Assembly (NCBI GenBank): GCA_037576195.1
Contig: CM075103.1
Location: forward strand, 36,903,250 to 36,967,249
Source: Phytoseiulus persimilis
Taxonomy: Eukaryota; Arthropoda; Arachnida; Mesostigmata; Phytoseiidae
Length of the DNA: 64,000 nucleotides
Direction of reading: 5' to 3'
The translations under genes were made by a program, and so were the position numbers. Under the pieces are notes generated by a model. That model was not told where the DNA came from. It did not search any database and saw only the letters and a list, made by a program, of their open reading frames with translations. How positions within the stretch are numbered: the stretch's first letter is position 1; each line of letters begins with the position of its first letter. Positions 35,946 to 48,132 of this stretch are shown piece by piece.

Positions 35946-37544
35946 GACAATACTTTAACTACCATCACTTCATTGTCATTGACCTATGACGAGACACGGA
36001 GATTCACCACATGAAATTCAACTCGAATTCAAATTTCCCTCGTTCCGGAAAGAATCTTAAAGGCCTCCCGCTGCGATTTTTTCGTTCCCATTTTTTCGTT
36101 CCACTCCCAGTTACACCCCAGTAAACACGCCCGAAGAAAAGCGCATTTCTGCGCTAAAACTGTACCAGGACGAGGCCAGAAGCGTACATTCTTTTGAAAC
36201 CGTTTGTACTCGACAAGTCGATCGAGAGGCAAAGAGGTTTCGAGGCTCGAAGAATACCTCACGCGATTTCGGAAATTTCTATCGCTCAAAACAGTGCGAT
36301 TTTCGGAGAAACTGAAGGAAGCTCAAAGCGAAGCGAGTGGCTCGATATAGTCGACTTCCGTACTGCTGCGCTGGAACGGATGTGACCACGGCCGGATTTT
36401 CGTAATAACGCCATCGTTGACGTGAAAGTCCGCCCGGAAAGAACGGGAACCATGGCAGTCCTTCCGAAGTGAGCGCTTTCGCATTCAGTTAGAGACAGCG
36501 CCGGTGGCTGCAGCGACTCCCCGAACTTATATCTGCTCTGCTCGTAGGCTGGACTTGATCCATAACCTGATGTGACCATTGCCATAAGCATGGTCATGCG
36601 CAAGGCGCGGCATGACGGACAAAATTATTGAGACGGAAACACCACGGCGACTACGACGAAAGAGAAGTTGAAAGAAAGGTTAAGATAGACGAACTTTCTC
36701 CAATCCGCAATGAGTTTTAAGGCGATAACGTCGGGAACCAGCTGATTCAATGGACTGGAGGAACTGACAACTCAGTTCCTCGAAGACCCACTCCATATCT
36801 TCGGTATCGATGAAGCCCCCAGAGAGTTCCATGATTTACGTCAAGAGAGCATCAGCTTGTAAGTCGAAGAAAAGGATGATGTGTAGCCAGCACTGAGCGG
36901 CGCCCAGTACTTCTGTGGACGCCCTCCTACATATATTGATGCCTCCATGAATCTCTGGGGGCATCGCCGTTAAGCTCTGTCGAAGTGGGAGCCGAGTTGA
37001 GGAAGGAGCATCGAATCCCTCTCGACGGATGCGCAGAACGTTCCATCACTAGCGACTGTGCCGTTCCAATACAGAGAGCTAGGAAGCGACTGGTTCAGTT
37101 CTGAATGATCTGGAAGGCTGACAGGTGTTTTGGATCGACAGGGAATGTATTATGAATGCTAAGCCAACGTTGATAAACTACCATACGAAGCCACAGAATG
37201 ATTGGGGGAGAATGTTCGCGCGACGATATATTTCTTCCGCAAACAGGATTTTTGTTAGAGCTCCGGACGAGGGCTTGGTCACAACGAGAGTCGTGACTCT
37301 CATGCTCAAGCGAGTTGGCCGAATGCTGTTGGATTTCAAGAACAACAGGAACAAGCACTGAGGAAGTACAGTATAGTCCACGGAGCTCAACCAGATCTTT
37401 GGACGCTGGGAAGGCCAACGGTTACGCGGCCCTGCAGAAGTGTCTCCGCGGTTCTCGGTGCTGCCACGGGGTGGAGCTCTTCCAAGTTTCACAGAAAATC
37501 CGCTCACAGACGTGAGCGGGACTTGTCATGTGTGCCCAAGGAGG
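35946..37544. other. Intergenic; no gene recognised
   Basis: Open frames of up to about 109 codons occur on both strands (complement 36286-36603, 37125-37361) with no family resemblance. The first of these starts with a hydrophobic run (MRMTMLMAMV) that could pass for a signal peptide, which is weak evidence. Confidence 0.4.
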
Positions 37545-38625
37545 TTGAACACTTGCCGATCCCGACGCCGGTCTCGAAAGCAGTGACGAAACCTTCCCGT
37601 TGTCGCTGCTCAATATGACCGAGCTTTGCTCCTCGTTTGCGGAATGGCTCAAATTAAGACAGAATTCATGTTTCTATGTATAGCTGGGATTCGCCGCCAC
37701 AGGCATGATCGGATCCATTAGAAAATCTCAAATTGACTGTCCATCGGAACTATTCTGGAGGCGTTCTCTTGGGTGTTTCCCTTCCAATCATTCATCTAGG
37801 CATGGCGCAACTCTTGTTCTCGTGGTGCGGACTATAGTCAGCCCGAGGCTAAGCAAGAAAAGATTATCCTCCTGTCCAGCCCCAGAGCAGAACGAGAAAC
37901 CGTGGCCGGAATTTCCGCGGTTTCATCGATTGATATTATTCGGTCAAAGCCGGAACTCGAATTCCGTTTCCGACAAACCACTATCCTGCCGCTCTCCTCC
38001 CAACGCGCTCTTTCTTTCTCTCTCTCTCTCTCTATCTCACCCGCTCAGACTGATTACTGATTTCTCCGTCGAGACTGAAAGTAAACAATTCCCTCGATTG
38101 AAGGAATCGCGCCATACGTGCTCAGCGTATGGAAACATCTCTGAAAAAAAAATACTCCTCTGAAAAACATTTCCATCCCTCTGCAGTGGTCTGCTTGAGC
38201 TGCCGCCGTGCTGAGGAATGTGGGCGTTGGTGTTCCCGGTTCAACCGCCCTCTACCGGGTTTCTCTACCTTTCCTCGTCGATCTCTCTATGGAGAAGCGA
38301 GTCACAGCTCTTCTTTCCACGCTGATACAGGTAGGTCAGCTGGGAACTGAGTAGCGAATAAGGGCACCGCGCCGCACCGTCTCCCAAGCAGACTCGAACT
38401 CTAAGGGAGGATAATGACTAATCTCTGCGGTGCGCTCCTCCTCGCACTCTTCCAGCGCCCTTTCCAGCGCTGGAAGCCAATACCCAAAAAGGCCACCGCT
38501 ACCAACTTAATACCAGACTTGAGCTAGGCCGCTCTCAGTAGCTGCCTCGGGAGTTTCGAGTTCGTCGCGCCTGTCGTTGAGGGTCTGTGTTTGGTTCTGT
38601 GATCTCTTGATCCCCTCGAAGGATC
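37545..38625 (+). promoter_or_regulatory. Duplicated 5' flank of paramyosin C
   Basis: Reverse copy of the flank of A (6390-7477), including the outer part that copy B has lost. It contains a TC-rich microsatellite (about 38010-38035) and a possible 5' untranslated exon ending at the donor CAG|GTAGGT near 38330. Confidence 0.6.
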
Positions 38626-41600
38626 ATGGCCTCCGTTACACGGTCTAGCAAATACGTATACAAGAGCACCGGAGGAGCCGGAGGAGACATCTCGATCGAG
38701 TATGGAACCGATCTCGGTGCCCTGACGAGGCTCGAGGTAAGAATGAGGATTGTTGTGGTGCTTCGCGATCTTGGATTACAACGAGCGCTCCGCTAGATCG
38801 TTTCCAGGGCTCTGTCCTGGATGGACAGAGCCCTGGAAGCTATCCCGCTTCGGAGTATCTATCGCCCGTGTTCGGTGTCCCGTATTTGGTGTGCTGCCGT
38901 CTCTCTGACCTTTGAGGGCGAATGGAGGGTGAGGTTCCAGGCCGTACTAAGGAGTTCGCGATTGCAGGACAAACTCCGTCTGCTCCAGGAAGATCTGGAT
39001 AGCGAGCGTGAGTTGAGGCAGAGAATTGAACGCGAACGATCTGATCTGCAATGTCAACTCATTGCACTTTCCGACCGCCTGGAGGAGGCCGAAGGCGGGG
39101 CCGAAACCCAGTGCGAGATGAACAAGAAACGGGATACTGAGCTGTCCAAGCTCAGGTACGTTGAGCTACTTAGTTGAGAGAAGTTTGCCCGTGGCTGTTG
39201 TGCTGCCTGAAGCGGGGCGCAGCATGCCCTGCTCCCCGCCGGGCCGGGACGGGTAGATCGTCCCGCGACCCGGCGGTACCGACTCGAGCTCTCGGAAGGT
39301 AACGTGGTAAACGCGACTCATCCTCCGCGAATGCGCTTACAGGAAGCTGCTAGAAGATGTCCACCTGGAAAGCGAGGAAACTGCCCACCATCTGCGCAAG
39401 AAGCACCAGGAAGCCATCGCTGAATTCCAGGAACAGCTCGATGCCGTCGCTCGGGCCAAGGCCAAGTACGGAACAATCTGAATTTTTGCTTCGCTGATCT
39501 GCCCCCCCTGGAGGTGGAGCTTTATGCAGTCACCATCGACTCTCGGTTTCGGGAAAATGTCCATCAACCCATGGAACAATCCCGCGGTCTTTCCCGTCGG
39601 CCCGCATCTGGGCTACTCTCAAAACGGTCCTCTGACGTTATTTCGAGAGGGACTCAGTCCGGCAGGACCATCGAACGCGGTTTTCATTGTCAAAATACGG
39701 GGAGCGGAATCTCTAAGGCTTCTTGCGTTGCAGATCCGAGAAGGAGAAGCAGAAGTTCCAGGCCGAAGTCTACGAATTGCTCGCTCAAGTCGAAAACGCT
39801 CAGAAGGAGAAAATGACCGCCATGAAGACCGTGGAGAAGCTCGAGACGACCGTTTATGAGCTGAACATCCGCATCGAAGAACTGAACAGAACCATCGTTG
39901 AGGTCACTGCTCAGAGGCGAGTTTGTTCGCTTAGGTCAAACATCCCAATATTCTTGCATTCAGCAAGGCCCGCAACAAGCCCAGGGCTAACTCTCCTCCC
40001 GTTTCCCGTCTCTCGAACAGGTCCCGACTCAGCGCTGAGAATGCTGAGTATTTGAAAGAGATCCACGAGCTCAAGGTTTCTCTCGACAACGTCAACCATC
40101 TCAAGGGTCAGCTTGCCACCCAGCTGGAAGACTGCCGCAGGCGTCTCGAAGATGAGGAGAGGGTGCGTGTTTCCCTCTATCCCTCCCCATTACGCCGTTT
40201 TCCGAACGAGTTCAGGTTATCCATCGATGGATCCGATAGATTCCTAACTAATTTTCACATTCCTGCAGAGACGCTCTTCCCTCGAGAACCATGTGCACAC
40301 ACTCGAAGTCGAGATCGAGTCGCTGAAGGTTCAGCTCGATGAGGAAGCCGAGGCTCGTCTGGAGATCGAGAGACAGCTCTCGAAGGCCAACGCCGACGCT
40401 GCCACCTACAAGAGCAAGTACGAGGCCGAATGTCAAGCTCACATCGACGAAGTCGAAGACCTCCGCCGCAAGATGGCTCAGAAGAACGCCGAGTACGAAG
40501 AGCAGCTCGAGGCCCTCCTGAACAGGTGCTCTTCGCTCGAGAAGCAGAAGTCGCGTCTCCAGAGCGAAGTCGAGGTCCTCATCATGGACCTCGAGAAGGC
40601 CACCGCGCATGCCCAGGCTCTCGAGAAGCGCGTCGCTCAGCTCGAGAAGCTCAACAACGACCTGAGGGCCAAACTCGAGGAAGTCACCATGCTCATGGAG
40701 CAGGCCCAGAGAGACGCTCGCCAGAAGGCCGCCGAGCTCGCCAAGCTCCAGCACGAATACGAGAAGCTCCAGGAGCAGAAGGACGCTCTTGCCAGGGAGA
40801 ACAAGAAGCTCAGCGACGATCTCCAGGACGCCAAGAGCTCTCTGGCCGACGCCATCCGTCGCAACCACGAGCTCGAGATCGAGATCAAGCGTCTCGAGAA
40901 CGAACGCGACGAGCTCAGCGCCGCCTACAAGGAGAGCGAGTCCCTGCGCAAATCCGCCGAGAACCGCTGCCAGGTGCTCCAGTCCGAACTGCAGCAAGTC
41001 CGCCACGAGTACGAGAAGCGCCTCGCCCAGAAGGAGGAGGAGCTCGAGGCGCTCCGCAAGCAGTACATGCTGGAGGTCGAGAACCTCAACATGCGTCTCG
41101 CCGATGCCGAGGCCAAGCTCAAGACCGAGGTTGCCCGCATCAAGAAGAAGATGCAAGCCCAGATCACCGAGCTCGAGATGTCTCTCGATGCCGCTAACAA
41201 GCAGAACCTCGACTTGCAGCGCGTCATCAAGAAGCAGGCCATGCAGATCCAGGAACTCCAAGCTCACTACGATGAAGTTGCCCGCCAGCTCCAGCAGACC
41301 CTCGACCAGCTCGGCGTCTCCCAGAGGAGGTGCCAGGGTCTCCAGGCTGAGCTCGACGAGCAGCGCGTCGCTCTCGAATCCGCCCTCCGCGGCAAACGCG
41401 TCGCTGAGCAGTCTCTCGAAGAGGCTCAAGTCCGCATAAACGAACTCACCACCATCAACGTAAACATTGCCTCGGCCAAGAGCAAGCTCGAAGGCGAGCT
41501 ATCCGCCCTCCAGGCCGACTACGACGAGCTCCACAAGGAACTCCGTGTTGTTGATGAGCGTCTCCAGAGGACTCTCGTGGAGCTGAAGAGCACCAAGGAC

Positions 41601-42472
41601 ATCCTCGTTGAAGAACAGGAGAAATACATCAAGGTAGAATCCATCAAAAAGTCTCTTGAGGTCGAGGTCCGCACCCTTCAAGTCAGGATCGAGGAGGTTG
41701 AGGCCAACGCCCTCGCCGGTGGAAAGAGGGTCATTGGAAAGCTCGAAGCCAGGGTGAGTGAATTTTCTTGTTTTCCTCGTCCTTCCTCGAGAGCCTTAAA
41801 TCCTATTACGAATCGTGTTGCCGCGAGCCCCACTCTCCGTCACTCCTGAACGGGCGATTCTCTCCCCTTAGATCCGCGACATTGAGCTCGAACTTGACGA
41901 GGAGAAGAAACGTCATGGTGAGACTCAGAAGGTTCTCCGCAAGAAGGATCACCGTTCCAAAGAATTGCTGGTCCAGACCGAAGAGGACCACAAGACAATC
42001 ACCATGCTCAACGACACCATTGAGAAGCTCAACGAGAAGGTGAAAGTGTACAAGAGGCAAATGACTGAGCAGGTTCGTGTCCTCCGTCGCAATGCTTCCT
42101 TCTCACGAGAGATCCGCCCGAAAGTCCCGGAGATGCGGTGAATAACTTTTTCTCCATCCCACCGAAACCCACAGGAAGGCCTCAGCCAACAGAATCTGTC
42201 CCGTGTCCGCCGCTTCCAGCGCGAGCTCGAAGCCGCTGAAGACAGAGCCGATTCTGCTGAAGGAAATCTCTCGCTTATAAGAGCTAAGCACAGGAGCTGG
42301 GTGACTACATCTACCGTAAGTGTTGATCCCATGAGGAGAAAGAGAGAGGGCTCTCAACTGCGTAGTTTGCGAGACCACGGAACCGCTGTACACCGAGCCG
42401 TTTGCGTTACAGGTGCCCGGCGGCAGCCGGCAAGTCTTCGTCACCGAAGAGTCCACCACGACGCAGATGTAA
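38626..42472 (+). CDS. Paramyosin, copy C (9 coding exons, 877 aa), inverted
   Basis: Same product as copies A and B, on the opposite strand. Exons: 38626-38736, 38968-39155, 39343-39465, 39734-39916, 40021-40162, 40269-41753, 41872-42072, 42175-42315, 42413-42472; total 2634 bases. Introns are 231, 187, 268, 104, 106, 118, 102 and 97 bp. The donor of intron 4 is AG|GCGAGT, a GC-AG intron, required to keep the frame into [10 protein letters not shown]. The start ATG gives [14 protein letters not shown] and the tail ends TEESTTTQM. One clear residue difference from A and B is N for I in [12 protein letters not shown] of exon 6. AATAAA follows at 42743. No lesion is visible. Confidence 0.94.
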
Positions 42473-42742
42473 ACATCAACTGCCCTGCACACCATTCCGG
42501 CATTCATACTCTCATGATCTCAGCCAGGAGTCGGTTCGTCGGCTCTGTGAAGAAACGTCGAAGCGACCCCTTTCAGCTCAGTGCTAATGTGGCCACTCCA
42601 ACAAAATCAACTCAGCATCCTAAGACGTCGCGTTTCATCCTTACCGCTACCGAGGACGAAACAAAGTCGCCTTCCCAGTGGTCGATGTGTGAGATGAAGC
42701 AGCTGTTACCAATCGGATACGAATAGGTAGAGAAAATATGCC

Positions 42743-42748
42743 AATAAA
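42743..42748 (+). promoter_or_regulatory. Polyadenylation signal AATAAA of paramyosin C
   Basis: Lies 270 bp past the stop codon, in sequence shared with copy B (15143-15148). Confidence 0.65.
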
Positions 42749-43193
42749 GTTTCCGGCGGACGTCGCGGTGTCTCCTTTCCTCCTCACAGCAGAACCCTCG
42801 TCGAGTACGCTGCTTAGCGCGCTCGAGCGGGGAAAGAACGCAGTCGTCGTCGCCTCCGTCTGGATGAGTTCGCTTTCGGTGCGGTTTCGGCTTTCGGAGC
42901 TCATGAAGCGTCACGCCCTCGGAAATTGATTCACGGTGACGGTGCACTCGCCGTAAGACCTGGCCAGCGGTCAACAGATGAACTGGATGAAGTGTGAAGA
43001 GGCCTCAGAGGAGCCAGGGTGCCGAAGACAGAGGACACGGGCGCAATCGTAGATTGGGTGGTGTTCTGGTTTGAAGGAGATTGGGCCAGAATCTGGACAG
43101 CGGGGCGCACGGTGCGCGACGCTAGGCTCCTCGAAAGGGCTGGAACGTTTCCACTGCAATCCTTGTTTCCGAGAAAACGTCACTATTCCTCGG

Positions 43194-43230
43194 GGTGTAT
43201 ACCCTGGATGCCGAAAAATCGAGCCTCGAG
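43194..43230 (+). repeat. Fragment of the 24/25-kb inverted-repeat family
   Basis: Reads GTGTATACCCTGGATGCCG then AAAAATCGAGCC, matching the outer part of the copy at 24885-25035 in reverse. It stands between the 3' flank of paramyosin C and the left arm of the inverted duplication. Confidence 0.65.
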
Positions 43231-43246
43231 AAAAAAGTTCTATTGG

Positions 43247-44504
43247 TCTGATTTGCTGTCGGACACCGCGCGGAAGGATGGAGAGTCCGTGCGTGTTCCA
43301 ATTCTTGAGTGGAGTCAAACCGGAGTCGATAGACGAGAACTAAACGTGTAACTGAAATAGACCGTGTAACTAACACGCAATAAATCTGTTATAGACGAGA
43401 ACAAAACGTGAAACAGCCTCTCTGGAACGAATGCGCGCTAAAAATTCAAAATGATTCTGTGTGCTGTTCCCTCTTCGGCGACCGACCGACAGCTCCTCTA
43501 GCGATTGCCCGATTTAGAGAAATTCTCGCTAACTCCGATCATGCCAACTAGGGAGTCATATCCTGGCGTATTCGGCTCCCAGTATCTAATCATACGAATA
43601 TTCCCCAGAAGATGAAAATATCGATTCATACAAGATAGAGTAAAAGATGGACGCCCCTCGTCCAAAGACGGGCGATATCTAACAAGCAGGCGGGTTTCAA
43701 ACATCTGAAAAAATAATCGGGCATCTTCCAATAGACGGGCGATCTCTAACAAGCAGGCGAATTTCAAACATCTGAGAAAATAATCGGGCATCTTCCAATA
43801 GACGGGCGATCTCTGACAGGCAAGCGGGCATCGACCGTTTGAAGGAATAACTGGGCAATCGCTCATGAACGGGCTCGTCACAGTCAGGTAGGAAGCGGAT
43901 GGACGCTCCTCGAATATTAGGCAAGTTCTATTGGTCTGATTCGCTGTCGGACACCGCGCGGAAGAATGGAGAGTCCGTGCGTGTTCCAAGTCTTGAGTGG
44001 AGTCAAACCGGAGTCGATAGACGAGAACTAACCGTGTAACTGAAATAGACCGTGTAACTAACACGCAATAAATCTGTTATAGACGAGAACAAAACGGGAA
44101 ACAGCCTCTCTGGAGCGAATGCGCGCTAAAAATTCAAAATGATTCTGTGTGCTGTTCCCTCTTCGGCGACCGACCGACAGCTCCTCTAGGGATTGCCCGA
44201 TTTAGAGAAATTCTCGCTAACTCCGATCATGCCAACTAGGAAGTCATATCCTGGCGTATTCGGCTCCCAGTATCTAATCATACGAATATTCCCCAGAAGA
44301 TGAAAAGATCGATTCATACAAGATAGAGTAAAAGATGGACGCCCCTCATCCAAAGACGGGCGATCTCTAACAAGCAGGCGGGTTTCAAACATTTGAAAAA
44401 ATAATCGGGCATCTTCCAATAGACGGGCAATCTCTAAAAGACAGGCGGGTCTGGAACATTTGAAAAAATAAACGGGCCGCCCTAATGTTCGAGAGTTTAC
44501 GGTA
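43247..44504 (-). mobile_element. TIR element with minisatellite core, partly duplicated copy
   Basis: Counterpart of the element at 62529-63403. The inner terminal repeat (GTTCGAGAGTTTACGGTA) ends at 44504. The outer end is missing because the tandem duplication is cut at 43247. Confidence 0.6.
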
Positions 44505-44578
44505 TACTTTGTTATATGTCAGAAACCCCGTACGCGGGGGCGAGTTTACTCTGCTGGTTAGGGTCGTTAGTCGGTGAT

Positions 44579-47000
44579 CTAGCAGGAGCGTGGGATGTGT
44601 TCTTTCGTTGCTCTCTCCCATCTTTCAAGACTCCGTTTGGTCCGCTCTACAACTCCTCTCGTTGAGTTTTCATGCAGGCCTAGTCTTCTGCAGATCTCCG
44701 CTTCATTCCGCTGTTCTTCCTTGCACTCCATTATCACGTGTTCTAGGGACTCTGTGTGATGTCCGCATATCACACATTTACCATCTCCCCCTTCGAATCT
44801 TGTTCTGAAAGAGTTGGTGTTTAGGAAGCCCGCTCTTGCACTGGCAATGAGCGTGCTCCCTCTGGAGTTGTCATATATATGATCAATCGTGCCTTTCTGC
44901 CTCTTGTATTTCCTATATCTTTCTAGGCTGGATTTACTTTCCATTCCTTCTTCCCATTCCTTGTCCGTATATGCATTGATTTGCTCTTCCACCTCTTTGC
45001 GGAAGGATCTCCAGCTTCTACCACCTCCTGCCGATTTCGGAGCCTCTATGTTCTCGCATTCGTACATTCTCTTGTATGCTAAGCTAAATATGTTGCATGT
45101 TTCCATTGCCTCTAGGATCAGCTTTGGCCATCTATGTCTGGACATTTGTTCGACTCTGGCAAAGTACAATATTTTACTTTTGGCTCCCCTGCTTTCGTAT
45201 GAAGCCCACCCCAGTTCTCCCTCAACAAACTCATTCGCTATGTTGAAGGATGGCTGTCCTAGCGCCCATTTGCCTGCCTCTCGCTGGGATGTTTCCATCC
45301 TCTTTCGTCTGTCAGCTGACGCCACCAGGACTGAGTTGCAGTATGTCAACGCGGGCACGCACGTTGCCTTCCATTATATCTTGGTCGTCTCAAACCTATT
45401 GGACTTCCACAGCGATTTGGCGTACATTTGTCTAAGCGTTCTTGTGGCTTTCTCTTTCCGTACCTTCTGTTGTTCAGATAGGTAGTTCCTGTCATTGCTT
45501 ATCAGGATCCCAAGATACTTGTATGACTTCGCTCTAGGGATCGCTTGTCCCTGAATCTCAAGCCCGGGGTTCACGCCGCTCCCCGGCTCATTAAAGTCAA
45601 TGATTGCTGATTTTTTTGGGTTGAATACCAGGTTCAGCTCATTACCCACTTCTGTGGTGATCTGTAGCAACTGTTCCATCTGGGTCCATGTGTGAGACAT
45701 TAGAATTAGATCGTCGGCTTAAGTAAGGCTATGAGGCTTCTGGGCATCCCGCATTCGCTTAGGATGTGCCAGAGCTTTGTTCTGTCTACTCTATCGTATG
45801 CTTTCGAGCAGTCGAGAAATGTGGCTTTCAGCCCTCCTTTCTCGTCATTTCTATGATGGAGGTGACCATGAATATACAGTCATCCCCTCGTCTTTCTCGT
45901 CCATATCCATTGTGCATCTCACCCAGGATTCCGTGCTCTTCTATCCAGTCGTGTATTTTCTTGTTGATGACTCGGGCGAAAATACGGTATAGATGATCTG
46001 TGATTGTTATTGGCCTGTATGTGTTTAGGTCCCTCCTTACTGAGTCTTTTTTCTCAAGGGTTACCACTCGGCCTTCGCACCAGCTTCTGGGAATCTCTTC
46101 TTTCCCCACGAGCATTCTTGTGAAAATTTCCGCGAGGACCATGTGTCCTTCTTCTCCTAGACTTTTGATAGTTTCTCCTGCTATCATATCCGGGCCTGCG
46201 GCTGTCTCATTGGCTAGGTTCTGTAATGCAATGTTTACGTCCGTCGCGTTAATTTCGATCTCCGTGATAGGTTCTGTGACTCTACTCACGATGTTTGATC
46301 TCTCCTTGTCGGCGACTTCCTCTCCGCCCAGAAGCTCTCTCAGCGTTTCGGTGAGATGTTTTCTGATCATGTCATCTGCTATCAGCACTCCTCTCTCGTC
46401 TCTGATCACCATAGCGCTTTTGGGCCTCTCGTCTGTCTTTTTGACGTACGCCCAGAACCTTTTGGCTCTCTGGCTTCTTGGGCATTCGATTATATAGTCG
46501 TACATTCTCTTATCTTTTTCGGCAATTTCATACGCTATTTGTTTGCTTACATCCCTGACTGCTTCTTGGTATTCTCTGCTGATCTCCTCAGCTTTTACCC
46601 CATCTTTTTTTCTCCTCGCCTCTCTGAGTCGTCTTCCGATCTCTTTGCGGGTTTTGTCCAGGGTTCGGATATTCTTCGACCACTTGGGGTACTTTCGGTT
46701 AATTTTTACCTTTACTGTCGCAGTTCTGGCATGTTTTTTTATTACCTCTATCAATTTCTTATACTCCACTGTTTTGCCTTCGGCTTGGAGCACATTTAGC
46801 TCCCGTCTAGTGAGCTCTCCGAGCTCTCTGGATCGAGAGAACTTCTTTCTGTCGGCCCGCTTTTTCCTCTGAGTTGCACAATATCGCGCAATGTCCCCGA
46901 CCGCACCTTTCACACCTAACATTCTTGAATCTGCCTTTTCTCCAGAAATGGTTGCGCTTAAGCCATCGACAGACGCGTCGTTCTCGTTGCAAATCTAGTT
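44579..47000 (-). pseudogene. LINE (non-LTR retrotransposon) remnant, left-arm copy
   Basis: Along the minus strand: a linker region (46922 down) with RTLDKTRKEIGRRL, then reverse-transcriptase fingers and palm with AAGPDMIAGETIKS, PRSWCEGRVVTLEKK and YRPITITDHLYRIFARVI. A frameshift follows at TRKEG (45828). The other frame then gives ATFLDCSKAYDRVD, then a deletion that joins LIALLK to ADDLILMSHTW, removing the RT part with the usual GxxQG motif. The C-terminal region (45700-44579) ends with a CVICGHHTESLEHVIMEC zinc motif. No endonuclease domain is visible, so the 5' end is truncated. The right-arm copy shares the same frameshift and deletion. Confidence 0.9.
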
Positions 47001-47160
47001 TCTCTCCTCGTTAGCCTCAGATTCGTGCTTTGCGCGGGAGCAAAATGTGCACTGATGGTCTGCTCCCGACTCTCGACATCGATTTCCGAATGTCGGAAAT
47101 TGAGTTCCGATTCGAAAACTGATTTCCCGGTCAGACGTCGGTCGAATTGACTCGTTGACC

Positions 47161-47356
47161 AGATGCCGTAATTTCTGAGTGGAGAATTGATATCAGAATC
47201 GGAGATAGGTTCTCGAATTTTCAAGATCCGAAAATATGTGTCTACTCCCAACTTAATCGCGAGGGAGCAGACGACGTCCCCGCCTGGCTCATGCTGCTTA
47301 TTCTTTCAGCCATTTTGCTCGGGACTGTAATGGCAGTCTCAATGATTGTGGCTTAA
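47161..47356 (+). other. Short open stretch with one predicted membrane segment (also mirrored in the right arm)
   Basis: On the strand opposite the LINE an open stretch encodes about 64 residues with a hydrophobic run (AWLMLLILSAILLGTVMAVS) before TAA. It is preserved in the right arm (complement 59677-59872) with one or more substitutions. It could be the last exon of a type I membrane protein. I do not recognise it, and a chance hydrophobic frame is possible. Confidence 0.2.
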
Positions 47357-47595
47357 ATCCGTACCGGAACGGCGACGGAATGGTTGCGAGATTCCTAGTA
47401 TAATATCTCCGCTTATGACCCTCGGTGAACACCCAACGGCCGGACGTCTTGAGCGACTGCCATCGGAACTCAAGGAGAAATCTCCGCCAGTGAAACTAGC
47501 GCCTTAACATCCCGAGAGACCGAAGATGAGGAGCGACAGTAGCAATCGTTGGCTTGGAGCTCTCTTCGTCAACGAAATCGTCTGAGTTCCTGTAG

Positions 47596-48132
47596 ATGCT
47601 TCATCTCGGTTACTCGTGGTCATCCGAACTTCGGCTCGTTGATGTTGACGGCAAACTAATATTGCTCCGCGCTGAACTCTGTATGGTGTGCGATCTCAAA
47701 GGCCGGCACTGTGTGACACATTTCTCTACCTCGACATCCATGTTTTTGTTCTACCGTTTCCCTCCAGCCTATGCTCGAGGAGAATATCGGATTGGTTGGG
47801 GGGAGCGCTTGGAATTACCCTCAGAAAGTTGTCGAGTTTGGACTGCCCATTCCCCCTCTTCGTTGGCCGGCTCCGACGGGCAGCCTAAAAGAAGCCCAGT
47901 ACGCCTGAAAACGGTCGGCCCAAGAAGAGTTTTCGTTCAGAGCCGAGCGGCGGGGCGAACTCGAATTCGGGTGGGATTAGACTTCGCTCCTTTGAGCTTA
48001 GTCAGACATGACTGGCTTCGACGTGAACGTCGTGGTCGTGATGCATATGGTTTCGCCCAATGTAACCGATCCCATTCAATTCGTTTGATGTCTGAGATGG
48101 CGCGAAAATGGATGAGAAGCATCGTCTGTTAG
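47596..48132 (+). other. 178-codon open frame of unknown nature, left arm
   Basis: Open frame starting MLHLGYSWSSELRLVD, mirrored at complement 58901-59437 with only a few changes. Overlapping frames on the other strand are also open (48002-48196 complement). Its persistence in both arms reflects the recent duplication and is not in itself evidence for coding. Confidence 0.2.

Noticed and set aside
45777-46799. Plus-strand frames across the left LINE copy as membrane proteins
   Set aside because: They are antisense shadows of the reverse-transcriptase frame; the minus strand has clear RT motifs.
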